Below are positions 1 to 8,828 of a stretch of DNA of 64,000 nucleotides, piece after piece. Where the stretch lies: NCBI GenBank assembly GCA_031254105.1, contig JAIRVB010000031.1, positions 29,581 to 93,580 of the forward strand, given 5' to 3'. Within the stretch, counting starts at the first letter, position 1. Every line of letters starts with the position of its first letter. Source of the stretch: Chitinispirillales bacterium (GTDB lineage: Bacteria; Fibrobacterota; Chitinivibrionia; Chitinivibrionales; Chitinispirillaceae). The translations under genes were made by a program, and so were the position numbers. The notes under the pieces were generated by a model, which saw only the letters and a program-made list of their open reading frames with translations, was not told where the DNA came from and did no database searches.

Positions 1-810
1 AAAAGCGTGGACGCTGTCGTACATGTGGTGCGCTGTTTTGATGATGGTGATGTGGTACATGTAGACGGCTCGGTTGATCCTCTCAGAGATATATCCACTA
101 TCGATACTGAGCTCATGTTCAAGGATTTGGAGACTGCGGAAAAAGGTGTAACGCGGGTGTCAAAGGGAGCCAAATCCGGTGATAAAGATATGAAAGCCAA
201 ACTTGCGGTGTATGAAAAGGTTCACGCAAAACTTTCGCAAGGAGTCCCCGCAAGAAAAGCGCTCGATCCTGAGGAGCTGCAAATTATTTCTGATATGCAT
301 CTGCTCTCCTCAAAGCCGGTTCTCTATGTTGCTAATGTAAGCGAGGAGGATCTTTTGGAAGGTAACCGCTATGTGCAGTTAGTAACTGAACATGCCGCGG
401 GTGAAAACGCGGGTGTTGTAAAAATAAGCGGCAAAGCGGAATCAGAAATCGCGGAACTTCCCCCTCAGGAACGCGCCGAATTCCTTGACAGCCTGGGACT
501 TGCCGAACCCGGCCTTACTACGCTTGCCCGTTCAATTTACAAACTTCTGGGACTTGAGACATTCTTTACCGCCGGAGAGAAAGAGAACCGCGCGTGGACA
601 ATTAACTCAGGATCAACCGCTCCGCAGGCAGCGGGAGTGATACACAGCGACTTTGAAAAGGGGTTCATCAAAGCGGATGTTTACACATTGGCGGATCTGG
701 AGACTTACAAAACAGAAACCGCGATACGGGCTGCGGGTAAAATACGATCCGAGGGACGGGAATATATTGTAAAAGACGGCGATATCATGTTTTTTAAATT
801 CAATGTGTGA
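1..810 (+). CDS. ychF: YchF/Ola1-family P-loop NTPase, 5'-truncated by the window
   Basis: The reading frame is open from base 1, and the residues before the first GTG (KS-VDAVVHVVRCF) already match the family, so the gene starts outside the window. About 95 N-terminal residues, including the P-loop, are missing from a family of about 363. Visible parts are the HVVRCF segment after the G3 region, a G4-like NVSE in place of NKxD (in this family an altered G4 goes with ATP preference), the helical domain, and the C-terminal TGS domain ending VKDGDIMFFKFNV. YchF is a ribosome-associated ATPase linked to translation and stress. Its TGA overlaps the GTG start of the next gene, suggesting co-translation. 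Identity is near certain; the missing 5' end is only a window effect. Confidence 0.95.
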   Translation, partial: KSVDAVVHVVRCFDDGDVVHVDGSVDPLRDISTIDTELMFKDLETAEKGVTRVSKGAKSGDKDMKAKLAVYEKVHAKLSQGVPARKALDPEELQIISDMHLLSSKPVLYVANVSEEDLLEGNRYVQLVTEHAAGENAGVVKISGKAESEIAELPPQERAEFLDSLGLAEPGLTTLARSIYKLLGLETFFTAGEKENRAWTINSGSTAPQAAGVIHSDFEKGFIKADVYTLADLETYKTETAIRAAGKIRSEGREYIVKDGDIMFFKFNV

Positions 811-2024
811 TTATTATGATTATCAATACAATTATTAGTTTTATGTTGATTTGCGTCTGCGCGTTACCCAGTCTCGCCAAAGACAAAAAGCAGATCGAAC
901 AGCGGATGATGAGACTTGTCACAAACGGCTCAGTTCTTCTGCTTGACGAAGAGGGAACTCCCCTTATCTCTCACAGGGCGGATGAACTTTTTGTTCCCGC
1001 ATCAATAATTAAAATTCTTACCTCCGCTATAGCTTATGATGTACTTGGGGCGGATTACAGGTTCAAGACAGAAATATTTGTCAATAATGACGGCGATATC
1101 GCGATAAAAGGCTGGGGTGATCCATATTTAATTTCCGAGGAGATTGATCTGATCGCGAAAGCCCTGAGCGCCAAAGGTATCACTAAGATTAAAAGAATCT
1201 ACCTTGACCACTCGAACTTCGCGGATCAATTGCATATTCCCGGGATCTCCTACACCGCCAACCCCTACAACGCGCTTAACGGAGCGCTTGTTGTAAACTT
1301 TAACACTTTGAATCTTCAAAAAAACGCTCAAGGGCAGATCTTTTCCGCTGAAGAGGCAACGCCTCTTACGCCGCTTGCGGTAGTCAAAGCGGTAAATATT
1401 AAATCAGGGGCGGCGCAGAGAATCAATCTCAGCGCAAATCCGCAGGATTGCAGACGTTACGCCGGCGAACTCTTTATTGCGATATTTGAAAAAAACGGTA
1501 TTAACGCGGAGGATAAAACTGCAGGCCTTGTCAAAACAGATGAGAACTGGAACCTTATTTACACGCACCTTAACTCAAACGACATGGCGGCCATAAATAC
1601 CGGTCTTCAGAAGTATTCTAACAATTTTATCGCTAATCAACTCTTTCTGACAGTAGGCGCGGCCCAAAAAGGTTACCCCGCGTCTCTGGAAAAAAGCAAA
1701 AACGTCTTCGAGGAACATATAATTTCACACCTTAAAATCCCAAATGGACAACTTGTCATGGAGGAGGGCTCCGGCATCTCCAGAAACAACAGAGTCAGCG
1801 CAAATGTAATGGGGAAGATTCTGCGCGAACGTACTGAACTTGCGCCGCTTCTGCCGGAAAAAAGGGGTGCGCTTGCCAAATCGGGAACGCTCACAGGAGT
1901 ATCAAACTACGCGGGCTATATAAAAACTGAAAAAGGGTTACGCCCTTACGTTATAATGCTTAATCAAAGAGAACCTAACCGGGATAAAGTTCTTGATCTT
2001 TTGGTTCAATACAATAAGGAATAA
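807..2024 (+). CDS. dacB: D-alanyl-D-alanine carboxypeptidase/endopeptidase, PBP4 (peptidase S13) type
   Basis: A 405-aa protein with a hydrophobic N-terminal export segment (about residues 1-24, cleavage plausible after SLA). The penicillin-binding triad is visible: SxxK at 66-69 (PASIIK), SNN at 271-273 (YSNNF) and KSG at 358-360 (AKSGTLTG). S13 enzymes trim or cut D-Ala crosslinks of peptidoglycan in the periplasm. The length is slightly below the roughly 450-480 of E. coli DacB. The start is a GTG overlapping the ychF stop (GTGA); an in-frame ATG at 816 is an alternative. It lies 3 bp before the MBL hydrolase gene, so these three genes may be one transcript. Family assignment is firm; substrate preference is inferred. 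Confidence 0.88.
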   Translation: MIIMIINTIISFMLICVCALPSLAKDKKQIEQRMMRLVTNGSVLLLDEEGTPLISHRADELFVPASIIKILTSAIAYDVLGADYRFKTEIFVNNDGDIAIKGWGDPYLISEEIDLIAKALSAKGITKIKRIYLDHSNFADQLHIPGISYTANPYNALNGALVVNFNTLNLQKNAQGQIFSAEEATPLTPLAVVKAVNIKSGAAQRINLSANPQDCRRYAGELFIAIFEKNGINAEDKTAGLVKTDENWNLIYTHLNSNDMAAINTGLQKYSNNFIANQLFLTVGAAQKGYPASLEKSKNVFEEHIISHLKIPNGQLVMEEGSGISRNNRVSANVMGKILRERTELAPLLPEKRGALAKSGTLTGVSNYAGYIKTEKGLRPYVIMLNQREPNRDKVLDLLVQYNKE

Positions 2025-2027
2025 TCT

Positions 2028-2741
2028 GTGAAAAAAATCATTAAAAAAACAGCGTTGATTATTGTTGCGTCTTTCATTCTTTTAACGGGGATTAACTGCT
2101 TTCCCATGCTGACAATGAAACCCGCCAAAACAGGTCAGATTGAAGATACAAACATTTACGCCGTCAAAAACGGCATAAGTACAGTGTACTTCATTAAAAC
2201 CGGCAGCGGTTATATAATGATTGACGCGGGATCAAATCTCAAAAAATTAGAAAGCTCCTTAAAGGAAGTCAACATCGGGATAGATGATGTAAAGTGGATA
2301 CTTCTCACCCATTCCGATAATGACCACGTTGCGGGATTAACTTTATTCCCCAATGCTGAAATTTATATGAGCGAAGATGAATTCCCGATGATCAACGGGG
2401 CGATTAAGCGTAGTTTTTTATTTGGCAAAAACACCATGCCGGAGAGAATTGATATTGACAGCATAACCCTTTTGACGGACTATGAAGAGTTGTCATTTGG
2501 CGAAACGGAAATCAAATGTATAAAAGCGCCCGGTCACACAAACGGCTCTATGCTGTATTTGGCCGATGGAAAATATCTCTTTACAGGCGACGCATTCAGA
2601 ATCAACAACGGAAATATAAAAGTTCATCCTTTTACAATGGATACAAAGTTGGCAAAATTAACGATTGAACAGTTGTACGAGACCATTCACATGAGTTCTA
2701 TTATTTTGACATCTCATTACGGCGCTGTAATTTATAAATAA
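2028..2741 (+). CDS. MBL-fold metallo-hydrolase, membrane-anchored or exported
   Basis: A 237-aa protein with an N-terminal hydrophobic stretch (about residues 8-25). The metal-binding motif is THSDNDHVAG (HxDxDH, with Asp at the second position as in many MBL subgroups), followed by GHTNGSM and a TGDAF segment carrying later metal ligands, and a final SHYG. These fit a metallo-beta-lactamase-fold hydrolase. The substrate cannot be read from the sequence; lactonases, thioesterases and phosphodiesterases share the fold. GTG start, 3 bp after dacB. The cysteine after the hydrophobic segment (GINC) is a poor lipobox, so lipidation is uncertain. Confidence 0.8.
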   Translation: MKKIIKKTALIIVASFILLTGINCFPMLTMKPAKTGQIEDTNIYAVKNGISTVYFIKTGSGYIMIDAGSNLKKLESSLKEVNIGIDDVKWILLTHSDNDHVAGLTLFPNAEIYMSEDEFPMINGAIKRSFLFGKNTMPERIDIDSITLLTDYEELSFGETEIKCIKAPGHTNGSMLYLADGKYLFTGDAFRINNGNIKVHPFTMDTKLAKLTIEQLYETIHMSSIILTSHYGAVIYK

Positions 2742-3200
2742 TAAATGCTTGACAAGATTTGGATAATACTCAAGAGTCTTTTGCTATCAGTCAAAAATGG
2801 GGGCAGGATCTGGCGCAGGAGATTGTAAAAGAACTAATGAAGGTTCAGGAATAGGAGAGAATACCATTCAAAATCAAATTATGCGCGGAGGGGCCGGACT
2901 TTGCCGGCCCCGACTGGAGACACTTCCAGGATTATGTTAAAACTCAAAGCGGACAACATTGGCAAAGGATAAAACACAGCTTTTGAGCTAATTCAGCAAC
3001 TAATTTATAAATTAAACTTGACAAGAGTGTAGTTTTCGACAAGGTTTCGATAGTTTTGACACAAGCTGTCCCACAACGCCTCCGGCAAAACCACATCTTC
3101 GATGAGCCTGTAAAAGATTTTCTGCGTTTAAGGAGTTATGAATTATTATATTTATATGTTTGCGGCATCTAATTTGAATTAAACAAGGAGCAGCCAGCCA
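2742..3200. other. Gene-free stretch with two short coding-like remnants
   Basis: No full gene is visible in these 459 bases. Two plus-strand open stretches look like eroded coding DNA: 2756-2854 (32 residues, ending LMKVQE) and 2861-2986 (41 residues, containing GPDWRHFQDYVKTQ), in different frames and each ended by a stop. A third coding-like piece on the minus strand (about 3020-3120) reads WDSLCQNYRNLVENY. None has a convincing start or a family I recognise. This could be debris of a toxin-antitoxin or mobile gene. Confidence 0.35.
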
Positions 3201-3521
3201 ATGCCTACTTATGAATATGAATGCAAAAAGTGCGGATATATCTTCGATGAATTCCAGAGCATAAGCGCCCCGCACCTTACAGCCTGCCCCAAAGAGGAAT
3301 GCCGCGGAGAGGTGTACAGGCGCTTTTCCCCCGGAGCCGGTTTTATTTTCAAAGGCAGCGGTTTTTATATCACCGATTACCGTTCAGACTCGTATAAAAA
3401 ACGCGCTCAGGCAGACAGCGGCTCAAACAGCAACGCTTCCGATACCTCTTCAGGAGCGCCGTCTTCGGGAACTTCGTCTTCAGGTAATTCTTCCACAAAT
3501 ACATCATCAACGAAGACATAA
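3201..3521 (+). CDS. FmdB-family zinc-ribbon protein
   Basis: A 106-aa protein starting MPTYEYECKKCG, the hallmark of the FmdB/CxxC regulatory-type zinc ribbon: CxxC at 9-12 and a second pair in ACPKEEC, followed by YRRFSPGAGFIFKGSGFY. The last third (about 73-106) is a Ser/Thr/Asn-rich low-complexity tail. The family is a small putative regulatory protein of unknown biochemical role. An AAGGAG ribosome site precedes the ATG. It lies 141 bp upstream of obg in the same direction. The family call is firm; the function is not known. Confidence 0.88.
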   Translation: MPTYEYECKKCGYIFDEFQSISAPHLTACPKEECRGEVYRRFSPGAGFIFKGSGFYITDYRSDSYKKRAQADSGSNSNASDTSSGAPSSGTSSSGNSSTNTSSTKT

Positions 3522-3662
3522 ATATATATTTAATACTGAAGAACCGGACAAACGCGATGAAACAGCCGCTGTTCCAATACCAAACCTCCACAATACCTGT
3601 CTTCAGTTAACTGTCCTCTGTTAACTGACAACTGGTAACTAACCATTAACCGCTGGTTTTCC

Positions 3663-4685
3663 ATGTTTATAGATGAAACAATTATCGAAGTAAAAGCGGG
3701 AGACGGCGGTAATGGCTGTCACTCCTATGAGCGTATGAAGTATAAGCCTAAGGGCAAACCCGACGGAGGTAACGGAGGTAACGGAGGTAATATTTATCTT
3801 GCCGGTTCAAGCCAGATTCACACTCTTCAGGACACTGCTTACCGCCGCCGTTACAAAGCGGAGCGCGGAGTTCATGGCATGGGTAAAAACATGATCGGCA
3901 GACGGGGTGAAGATGTGTTGATACCGGTCCCCCTGGGTACCATAGTCTATGATGAAACAACCGGCGAGATAGTTCTTGACTGTCTCACAGATGGTCAGAA
4001 AGAGCTCATCGCAAATGGGGGCAGAGGCGGCAAAGGCAACGCGAGTTTAGTGACGCGCAGCAACCCAAATCCCGAATTTTGCGAACCGGGCAAACCCGGT
4101 GAGGAGAAACGGCTGAGACTTGTTCTTAAAGTATTGGCGGATGTGGGGCTCGTAGGCCGTCCAAATGCCGGAAAGTCAACATTTTTATCACGCGTATCGC
4201 GGGCGCGTCCAAAAATTGCAGACTATCCATTTACCACAAAAGAGCCGCACCTTGGTATTGTCAAAAATCAAAACGGCCCTTTCGGTTCATCTTATGTTGT
4301 AGCGGATATCCCCGGCCTTATTGAAGATTGTCATAAGGGCAAAGGTATGGGAATTCGTTTTTTACGTCACATTGAACGCACAAGTATCCTGGTTATAATG
4401 GTGGAAGCCACCTCCGAAGATCCTGTCGGCGACGCGAAAGTACTCATCACAGAACTTGAACACTATAGCGTTCTCCTGGCCGCAAAACCCAAATGCTTTT
4501 TGTTGACAAAAACAGACGTTTTATCCGGTGATGAGTTAAATAAAATTCCCGAAGGATGGCTCGGCGTTTCAGCGGTAACAGGCGAAGGGGTTGAGCTTGC
4601 GCTCAGGAAACTTGAAGAGCAGCTAAAAACCGCAAATTACAAAGAGATGGAAGCCCTGAAGTCAAACGAGAGCGCAGCAGACTGA
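3663..4685 (+). CDS. obg: GTPase Obg/CgtA
   Basis: A 340-aa GTPase. The glycine-rich Obg fold occupies about 1-157 (GDGGNG, PDGGNGGNGGN, GRGGKGN). The G domain follows with G1 GRPNAGKST at 165-173, a switch region with DYPFTTKEPHLG, G3 DIPGL at 215-219 and G4 TKTD at 282-285. The protein ends shortly after the G domain and lacks the C-terminal OCT domain, as in the shorter bacterial Obg proteins. Obg acts in 50S ribosome assembly and stress control at the membrane and ribosome. No strong ribosome site precedes the ATG at 3663, but the MFIDETIIEVKAGDGG start is typical. A weak hairpin with A/T-rich arms follows the stop. Confidence 0.96.
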   Translation: MFIDETIIEVKAGDGGNGCHSYERMKYKPKGKPDGGNGGNGGNIYLAGSSQIHTLQDTAYRRRYKAERGVHGMGKNMIGRRGEDVLIPVPLGTIVYDETTGEIVLDCLTDGQKELIANGGRGGKGNASLVTRSNPNPEFCEPGKPGEEKRLRLVLKVLADVGLVGRPNAGKSTFLSRVSRARPKIADYPFTTKEPHLGIVKNQNGPFGSSYVVADIPGLIEDCHKGKGMGIRFLRHIERTSILVIMVEATSEDPVGDAKVLITELEHYSVLLAAKPKCFLLTKTDVLSGDELNKIPEGWLGVSAVTGEGVELALRKLEEQLKTANYKEMEALKSNESAAD

Positions 4686-4795
4686 TATTGCGTACAAAAA
4701 TTATTATTTGCGAAGCAAGGAAAATAATATCTTGATCTTATTAAAGACTACTGTTAATCTGCGGTTATGGTGATATTTACTTTGGAAAGGAGATA

Positions 4796-6523
4796 ATGTT
4801 GTCTATCCGGCAAGCTGCAGTTTGTCCTTTTATAAAAATCGTATGTTTTACTCTGCTGGCAGCGAATACTGCGGTATTTGCGCAAACGTGGGAATGCGGA
4901 ACAGATTTATCCGCTGTCTTGGCTGATGGTACGCTTACAATAAGCGGTTCAGGGTATATGGATAGTTACTTTGTCAATGATATTCCCTGGAATGATTACA
5001 GAAATTCCATCATCAGCGTAGTCATTGAATACGGAGTAAATTCTGTCGGGAACTACGCGTTTTATGATTGTAACAACTTAGCGTCAGTAACCATTCCCAA
5101 TAGTGTAATTTATATCGGAAACAATGCGTTCCACGGATGCAGTAAACTAACATCCATAACTGTTCCCGGCAGCGTAATTTATATTGGAAACAGCGCGTTT
5201 CAGGGCTGCGGGCATCTAACATCCATAACCGTTCCCGGCAGTGTAAGTTATATAAGAGACAGTACTTTCAGAGACTGCATCGGCCTGACAGATATAATCA
5301 TAGGAGATGGTGTGGGTTTTATAGGAAACGGCGCGTTTTCCGGTTGCGCCAGCCTAACCGCTGTAACCATTCCCAACGGTGTGACTTCCATAAGACACGA
5401 TATTTTTGACGGCTGCAGCAAACTTGAAACTATAAATGTTACTTCAGGTAATTTAAAATACAGCTCAATAGATGGCATAGTATACAATAAAAATCTTGAT
5501 ACTTTAATTATGTGTCCGCAAGGAAAAACTACTGTTAACATTCCAGAAAACGTAATTTCTATCGGAAACAGCGCGTTTCACGGCTGCAATAAACTAACTT
5601 CCATAACCATCCCCAATAAGATGAGTACTGTCGGAAACGGCGCGTTTTCCGGTTGCAACGCGTTGAGCTCCTTAACTGTCAGCGGTACGGGAGCTATGAT
5701 AGATTACTCTTACGCTTCCACAAATGCCCCCTGGCATAGTTTAAGAAATAACATTACCAACATAGTCATAGATGGTGGACTGACCTCTGTCGGAAACTCC
5801 GCGTTTCGTGATTTCAGACGCCTGAAATCCGTAACTGTTTCCGGTAACGCGGCCTATATCGGAAGCGGCGCGTTTGATGGCTGCGACAGCTTGACTTCCA
5901 TAACCATTCCGGCCAGCGTAACAGAAATCGGCGAGATGGCGTTTTATAATTGCAGCGGCTTAACTTCCATAATAAGTTTAAATCCTGTACCGCCTGAAGT
6001 AACAGGACGATTCAGCACATTCTACAATGTAAGCAAGAGCGCGTGTACCCTGTTTATACCGGCAAACAGTACTATTGCCTACAGCTCAGCTGCTGGATGG
6101 AAATATTTCTGGAACATAGAAGCCGCGGGTTTATTATCTATCTCATCAGACGGCCGCGTAATCCCGCAGCCCAAGCCGGACACAGGATCAGGGGCAGTCA
6201 TGGATGCCAACCCTGTCTCCGCTGAGTTCACTGCCGGCCCCAATCCGGTTGCTAAGTTTGCGGAAACTATCAATTTCTACCGTCAGGGCAAACGTGCAGA
6301 GAGCGCCGCCATGACAATTTTCAGCGCATCAGGTAATTTTATCAATAAGGTTAAAATAAGTGACAATTCTTTTGGAGATCAGTCCAGACGTCAAGTTGGC
6401 TCATGGAACCTCAAAGACTCTAAGAACCGAACGGTATCTGAAGGTACTTATTTGATCAAGGGAACAATCAAAACCTCAGACGGCAAGAGTGAGAAAGTGT
6501 CGTTGATTTTGGGTGTATGGTGA
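4796..6523 (+). CDS. BspA-type leucine-rich-repeat surface protein with C-terminal secretion-type domain
   Basis: A 575-aa exported protein with a signal peptide (about 1-30, ending VFAQ). Residues about 45-440 are BspA-like LRR_5 repeats of about 23 residues built on the pattern IGNxAFxGCxxLTSITIPxSV, about a dozen copies, broken twice by a NxPWxxxRNxI segment. A roughly 95-residue C-terminal domain with FSASGNFINKV and SEGTYLIKG follows, resembling the FlgD-like or sorting-type domains that end many Fibrobacterota extracellular proteins. BspA-like repeats often mediate binding to host or matrix proteins or cells. GGAAAGGAG lies just upstream of the ATG. The stop is followed at once by a perfect palindrome. 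LRR class is certain; ligand unknown. Confidence 0.88.
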   Translation: MLSIRQAAVCPFIKIVCFTLLAANTAVFAQTWECGTDLSAVLADGTLTISGSGYMDSYFVNDIPWNDYRNSIISVVIEYGVNSVGNYAFYDCNNLASVTIPNSVIYIGNNAFHGCSKLTSITVPGSVIYIGNSAFQGCGHLTSITVPGSVSYIRDSTFRDCIGLTDIIIGDGVGFIGNGAFSGCASLTAVTIPNGVTSIRHDIFDGCSKLETINVTSGNLKYSSIDGIVYNKNLDTLIMCPQGKTTVNIPENVISIGNSAFHGCNKLTSITIPNKMSTVGNGAFSGCNALSSLTVSGTGAMIDYSYASTNAPWHSLRNNITNIVIDGGLTSVGNSAFRDFRRLKSVTVSGNAAYIGSGAFDGCDSLTSITIPASVTEIGEMAFYNCSGLTSIISLNPVPPEVTGRFSTFYNVSKSACTLFIPANSTIAYSSAAGWKYFWNIEAAGLLSISSDGRVIPQPKPDTGSGAVMDANPVSAEFTAGPNPVAKFAETINFYRQGKRAESAAMTIFSASGNFINKVKISDNSFGDQSRRQVGSWNLKDSKNRTVSEGTYLIKGTIKTSDGKSEKVSLILGVW

Positions 6524-6524
6524 A

Positions 6525-6552
6525 GTACGGGCGCGATAAACCGCGCCCGTAC
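6525..6552. terminator. Perfect palindrome between convergent genes
   Basis: Arms 6525-6535 and 6542-6552 (GTACGGGCGCG and its complement) pair perfectly around a 6-base loop, starting one base after the stop of the LRR gene and 15 bp from the end of the convergent DUF4416 gene. There is no clear T-run on either strand. It may be a bidirectional terminator or one of the GC-rich palindromes dispersed in this window. Confidence 0.55.
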
Positions 6553-6567
6553 AAAAATTATGAGGCG

Positions 6568-7089
6568 TTATTCGGTCTCTCCCGCCAGATCTGACCGCGC
6601 AGTTTTTAAAAATTCCAGAAAAGTCGGCTCCTGATAATCGGGATAAGTCCACGAAAAATATCTGAATATCCCTTTACGAAAATGCAATGTAACCTCGCCG
6701 AAGATACCGTCACCAAGGTAAAGGCGATGATAAAAATCTTTGGTGGACGCAAGTACGAGCTTGTCTTTGGCTAAGTATCCTGGATCTATGTTCACCACCC
6801 GTTTACCGTCTTGCGAAAATATTTTCTCCAACTCGTTCGTATGGTTTTTAACAGCCGCAAGGCGTGAGCGGTCAAACGGTTCCTTAAAGACAGCATAATA
6901 TTTAAGCAGATTACATCCCATCTCCCCTTCATAATAATCTGACCAGGAGAAGAACAGCGGCCCGTAGAACCGCTCTATCTCTCCATATGATGAAACTAAC
7001 TGCCTAAGGCAGCTCTGCAAATCAAACGGCTGCGCGTACATCACTGCCGCAAAGAGCTTTGTTTCCAACGGTTTTTGAATGATACCCAT
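6568..7089 (-). CDS. DUF4416 family protein
   Basis: About 173 aa from the preferred start at 7089 (MGIIQKPLETKLFAAVMYA). A longer in-frame start at 7131 would add 14 hydrophobic residues that do not look native. Conserved features of the DUF4416 family are visible: the KLFAAVMY opening strand, FYGPLFFSWSDYYEGEMG near the middle, RVVNIDPGYLAKDKLVLASTKDF, and the HLYLGDGIFGEVTLHF-type segment ending in FSWTYPDY. The family is found in Deltaproteobacteria, spirochaetes and Fibrobacterota, and its biochemical role is unknown. It stands alone, convergent with the LRR gene. Confidence 0.82.
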   Translation of the reverse strand: MGIIQKPLETKLFAAVMYAQPFDLQSCLRQLVSSYGEIERFYGPLFFSWSDYYEGEMGCNLLKYYAVFKEPFDRSRLAAVKNHTNELEKIFSQDGKRVVNIDPGYLAKDKLVLASTKDFYHRLYLGDGIFGEVTLHFRKGIFRYFSWTYPDYQEPTFLEFLKTARSDLAGETE

Positions 7090-7365
7090 AGTAAAAGCAA
7101 ACTTAAATGTACAAATTATAAATAAAAACACAGATGACGGATAATGACCTCTTACTATATATAATTAATGGCTGCTGAACAATTACATTTTTTCAAACCA
7201 TATTTTGTTTTATTTGTACATTGTACATTGTAATTTGTACATTAAATTGATTCTTAGGGGTGTTTCTTAGTATTTTAATTAGTTGTTGATATTCTATTGT
7301 ATTTTGGAGTGTAACTGCCGCACTATCCAAAAACACTTGCGAAGCGCAGATGCTTTGCATAATCT

Positions 7366-8712
7366 ATGGAGTTCTATTTGCCTAAAAAATTTACGTTCAG
7401 AGGCGGGGTTCACCCAAGCCACGAAAAATCGCAGACTGAACAGTTAGAAACGGAAAGATTCCCGGCCCCATCGAAAGTGGTTATACCGCTTGCTCAGAGC
7501 ATAGGAGCGCCCGCAAACGCTTTGGTAAAAAAGGGCGACCGAGTTCGTATCGGCCAGCTTATCGGCGAAGCGTCAGGGAACGTATCCGCGGCCGTACATT
7601 CTTCGGTTGCGGGAACTATAATATCCGTACAGCCATTCGGCCACCCAAGCGGCAAGCAGATAACGGCCGTTGAAATTGAAAATGACGGTTCCGAAGAAAA
7701 GATCGACTTCGAGCCTCTTAAAAAGAGCTGGCGCGAAGCAGCTCCGGGAGAACTTGTTCAAAAAATCGCAACTTGCGGTATAGTAGGAATGGGCGGCGCA
7801 AGCTTCCCTACTCATGTAAAGCTTTCGCCGCCAAGCTCAAAACCTATTGATACGCTCATAATTAACGGAGCGGAGTGCGAACCGTTTCTCACAACCGATC
7901 ACCGGCTGATGATTGAGCGCACCGAAGAGCTTCTTACAGGCGTACTTATCCTAAAAAAAATCCTTCACGCGAAAAACGTTTATATAGGTATAGAGGATAA
8001 TAAACCTGATGCTATAACCGAGATTAACAAGTGGCTTGTCAACTCTAATTTTAGTGATATCTCTCTTGCGGTGCTTAAGTCAAAATATCCGCAGGGCGGA
8101 GAGAAGCAGCTTATTACAGCTATTACCGGCCGTAAAGTTCCTTCGGGCGGTTTGCCCATGGACGTTGGCTGTGTGGTACAGAACGCCCATACCGCCTCTG
8201 TTATCCGTGACGCGGTGATTAAAGGTTTTCCGCTTTTTCAGCGCGTAATTACTGTAACGGGTCCTGCCGTAAAGTCTCCGAAGAACTTACTCGTAAGAAT
8301 CGGAACTTCCGTGAGAACTATTCTTGAGGCGTGTGATACGGATTTTTCATCAGCGAAAAAAATTATTATGGGCGGCCCAATGATGGGGCTTGCTCTCTCC
8401 GGCCTGGAAATTCCGGTGATAAAGTCAACTTCCGGGCTTTTGGCCTATGACAAGATCACTTCAGCTGAGAAAAAATATCCCTGTATAAACTGCGGGTTTT
8501 GCGTGTCAGCGTGTCCCGTTGGGCTTGTTCCGTCAAGAATTGCAAAATATGTCTCAAAAAATTTGATCGAGGAAGCTGCCGGTTGGCATTTAATGGACTG
8601 TGTGGAGTGTGGATCATGCGCGTATAACTGTCCGGCAAAAAATAATCTTGTACACTATATGAAACTTGGCAAGTACACAGTTCATGCCGCACGCGCAGCC
8701 AGCACAAAATAA
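7366..8712 (+). CDS. rnfC: Rnf electron-transport complex subunit C
   Basis: A 448-aa peripheral subunit that accepts electrons from NADH or passes them to it within the ion-pumping ferredoxin:NAD+ oxidoreductase. The N-terminal barrel-sandwich segment (FRGGVHPSHEKSQTE), the NADH/FMN domain with GGASFPTHVKL and INGAECEPFLTTDHRLM, and a SLBB-type segment are visible. Two [4Fe-4S] motifs follow: C373-x2-C376-x2-C379-x3-C383 (CINCGFCVSACP) and C412-x2-C415-x2-C418-x3-C422 (CVECGSCAYNCP). First gene of an rnfCDGEAB set, the order common in anaerobes. ATG at 7366 has no strong ribosome site. Identity is certain. Confidence 0.97.
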   Translation: MEFYLPKKFTFRGGVHPSHEKSQTEQLETERFPAPSKVVIPLAQSIGAPANALVKKGDRVRIGQLIGEASGNVSAAVHSSVAGTIISVQPFGHPSGKQITAVEIENDGSEEKIDFEPLKKSWREAAPGELVQKIATCGIVGMGGASFPTHVKLSPPSSKPIDTLIINGAECEPFLTTDHRLMIERTEELLTGVLILKKILHAKNVYIGIEDNKPDAITEINKWLVNSNFSDISLAVLKSKYPQGGEKQLITAITGRKVPSGGLPMDVGCVVQNAHTASVIRDAVIKGFPLFQRVITVTGPAVKSPKNLLVRIGTSVRTILEACDTDFSSAKKIIMGGPMMGLALSGLEIPVIKSTSGLLAYDKITSAEKKYPCINCGFCVSACPVGLVPSRIAKYVSKNLIEEAAGWHLMDCVECGSCAYNCPAKNNLVHYMKLGKYTVHAARAASTK

Positions 8713-8828
8713 ATTTATACTATAGCATAGTTGAGGTGAATAAAATTAGCCCCAACTATTGACAGGAAACAATAATTGCTAATAAAATCAGCCCAAACCT
8801 TGATATAAGGGAATCAATCTAACTAAAA

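Noticed and set aside
5080..5670. Regular short DNA repeats resembling a CRISPR or tandem array
   Set aside because: They are the codons of the LRR_5 units in the BspA-like gene; period and frame match the protein repeats and there are no unique spacers.
7090..7131. N-terminal extension of the DUF4416 gene
   Set aside because: The added hydrophobic residues are not part of the family, whose proteins begin near MGxxxKPxxxKLF.
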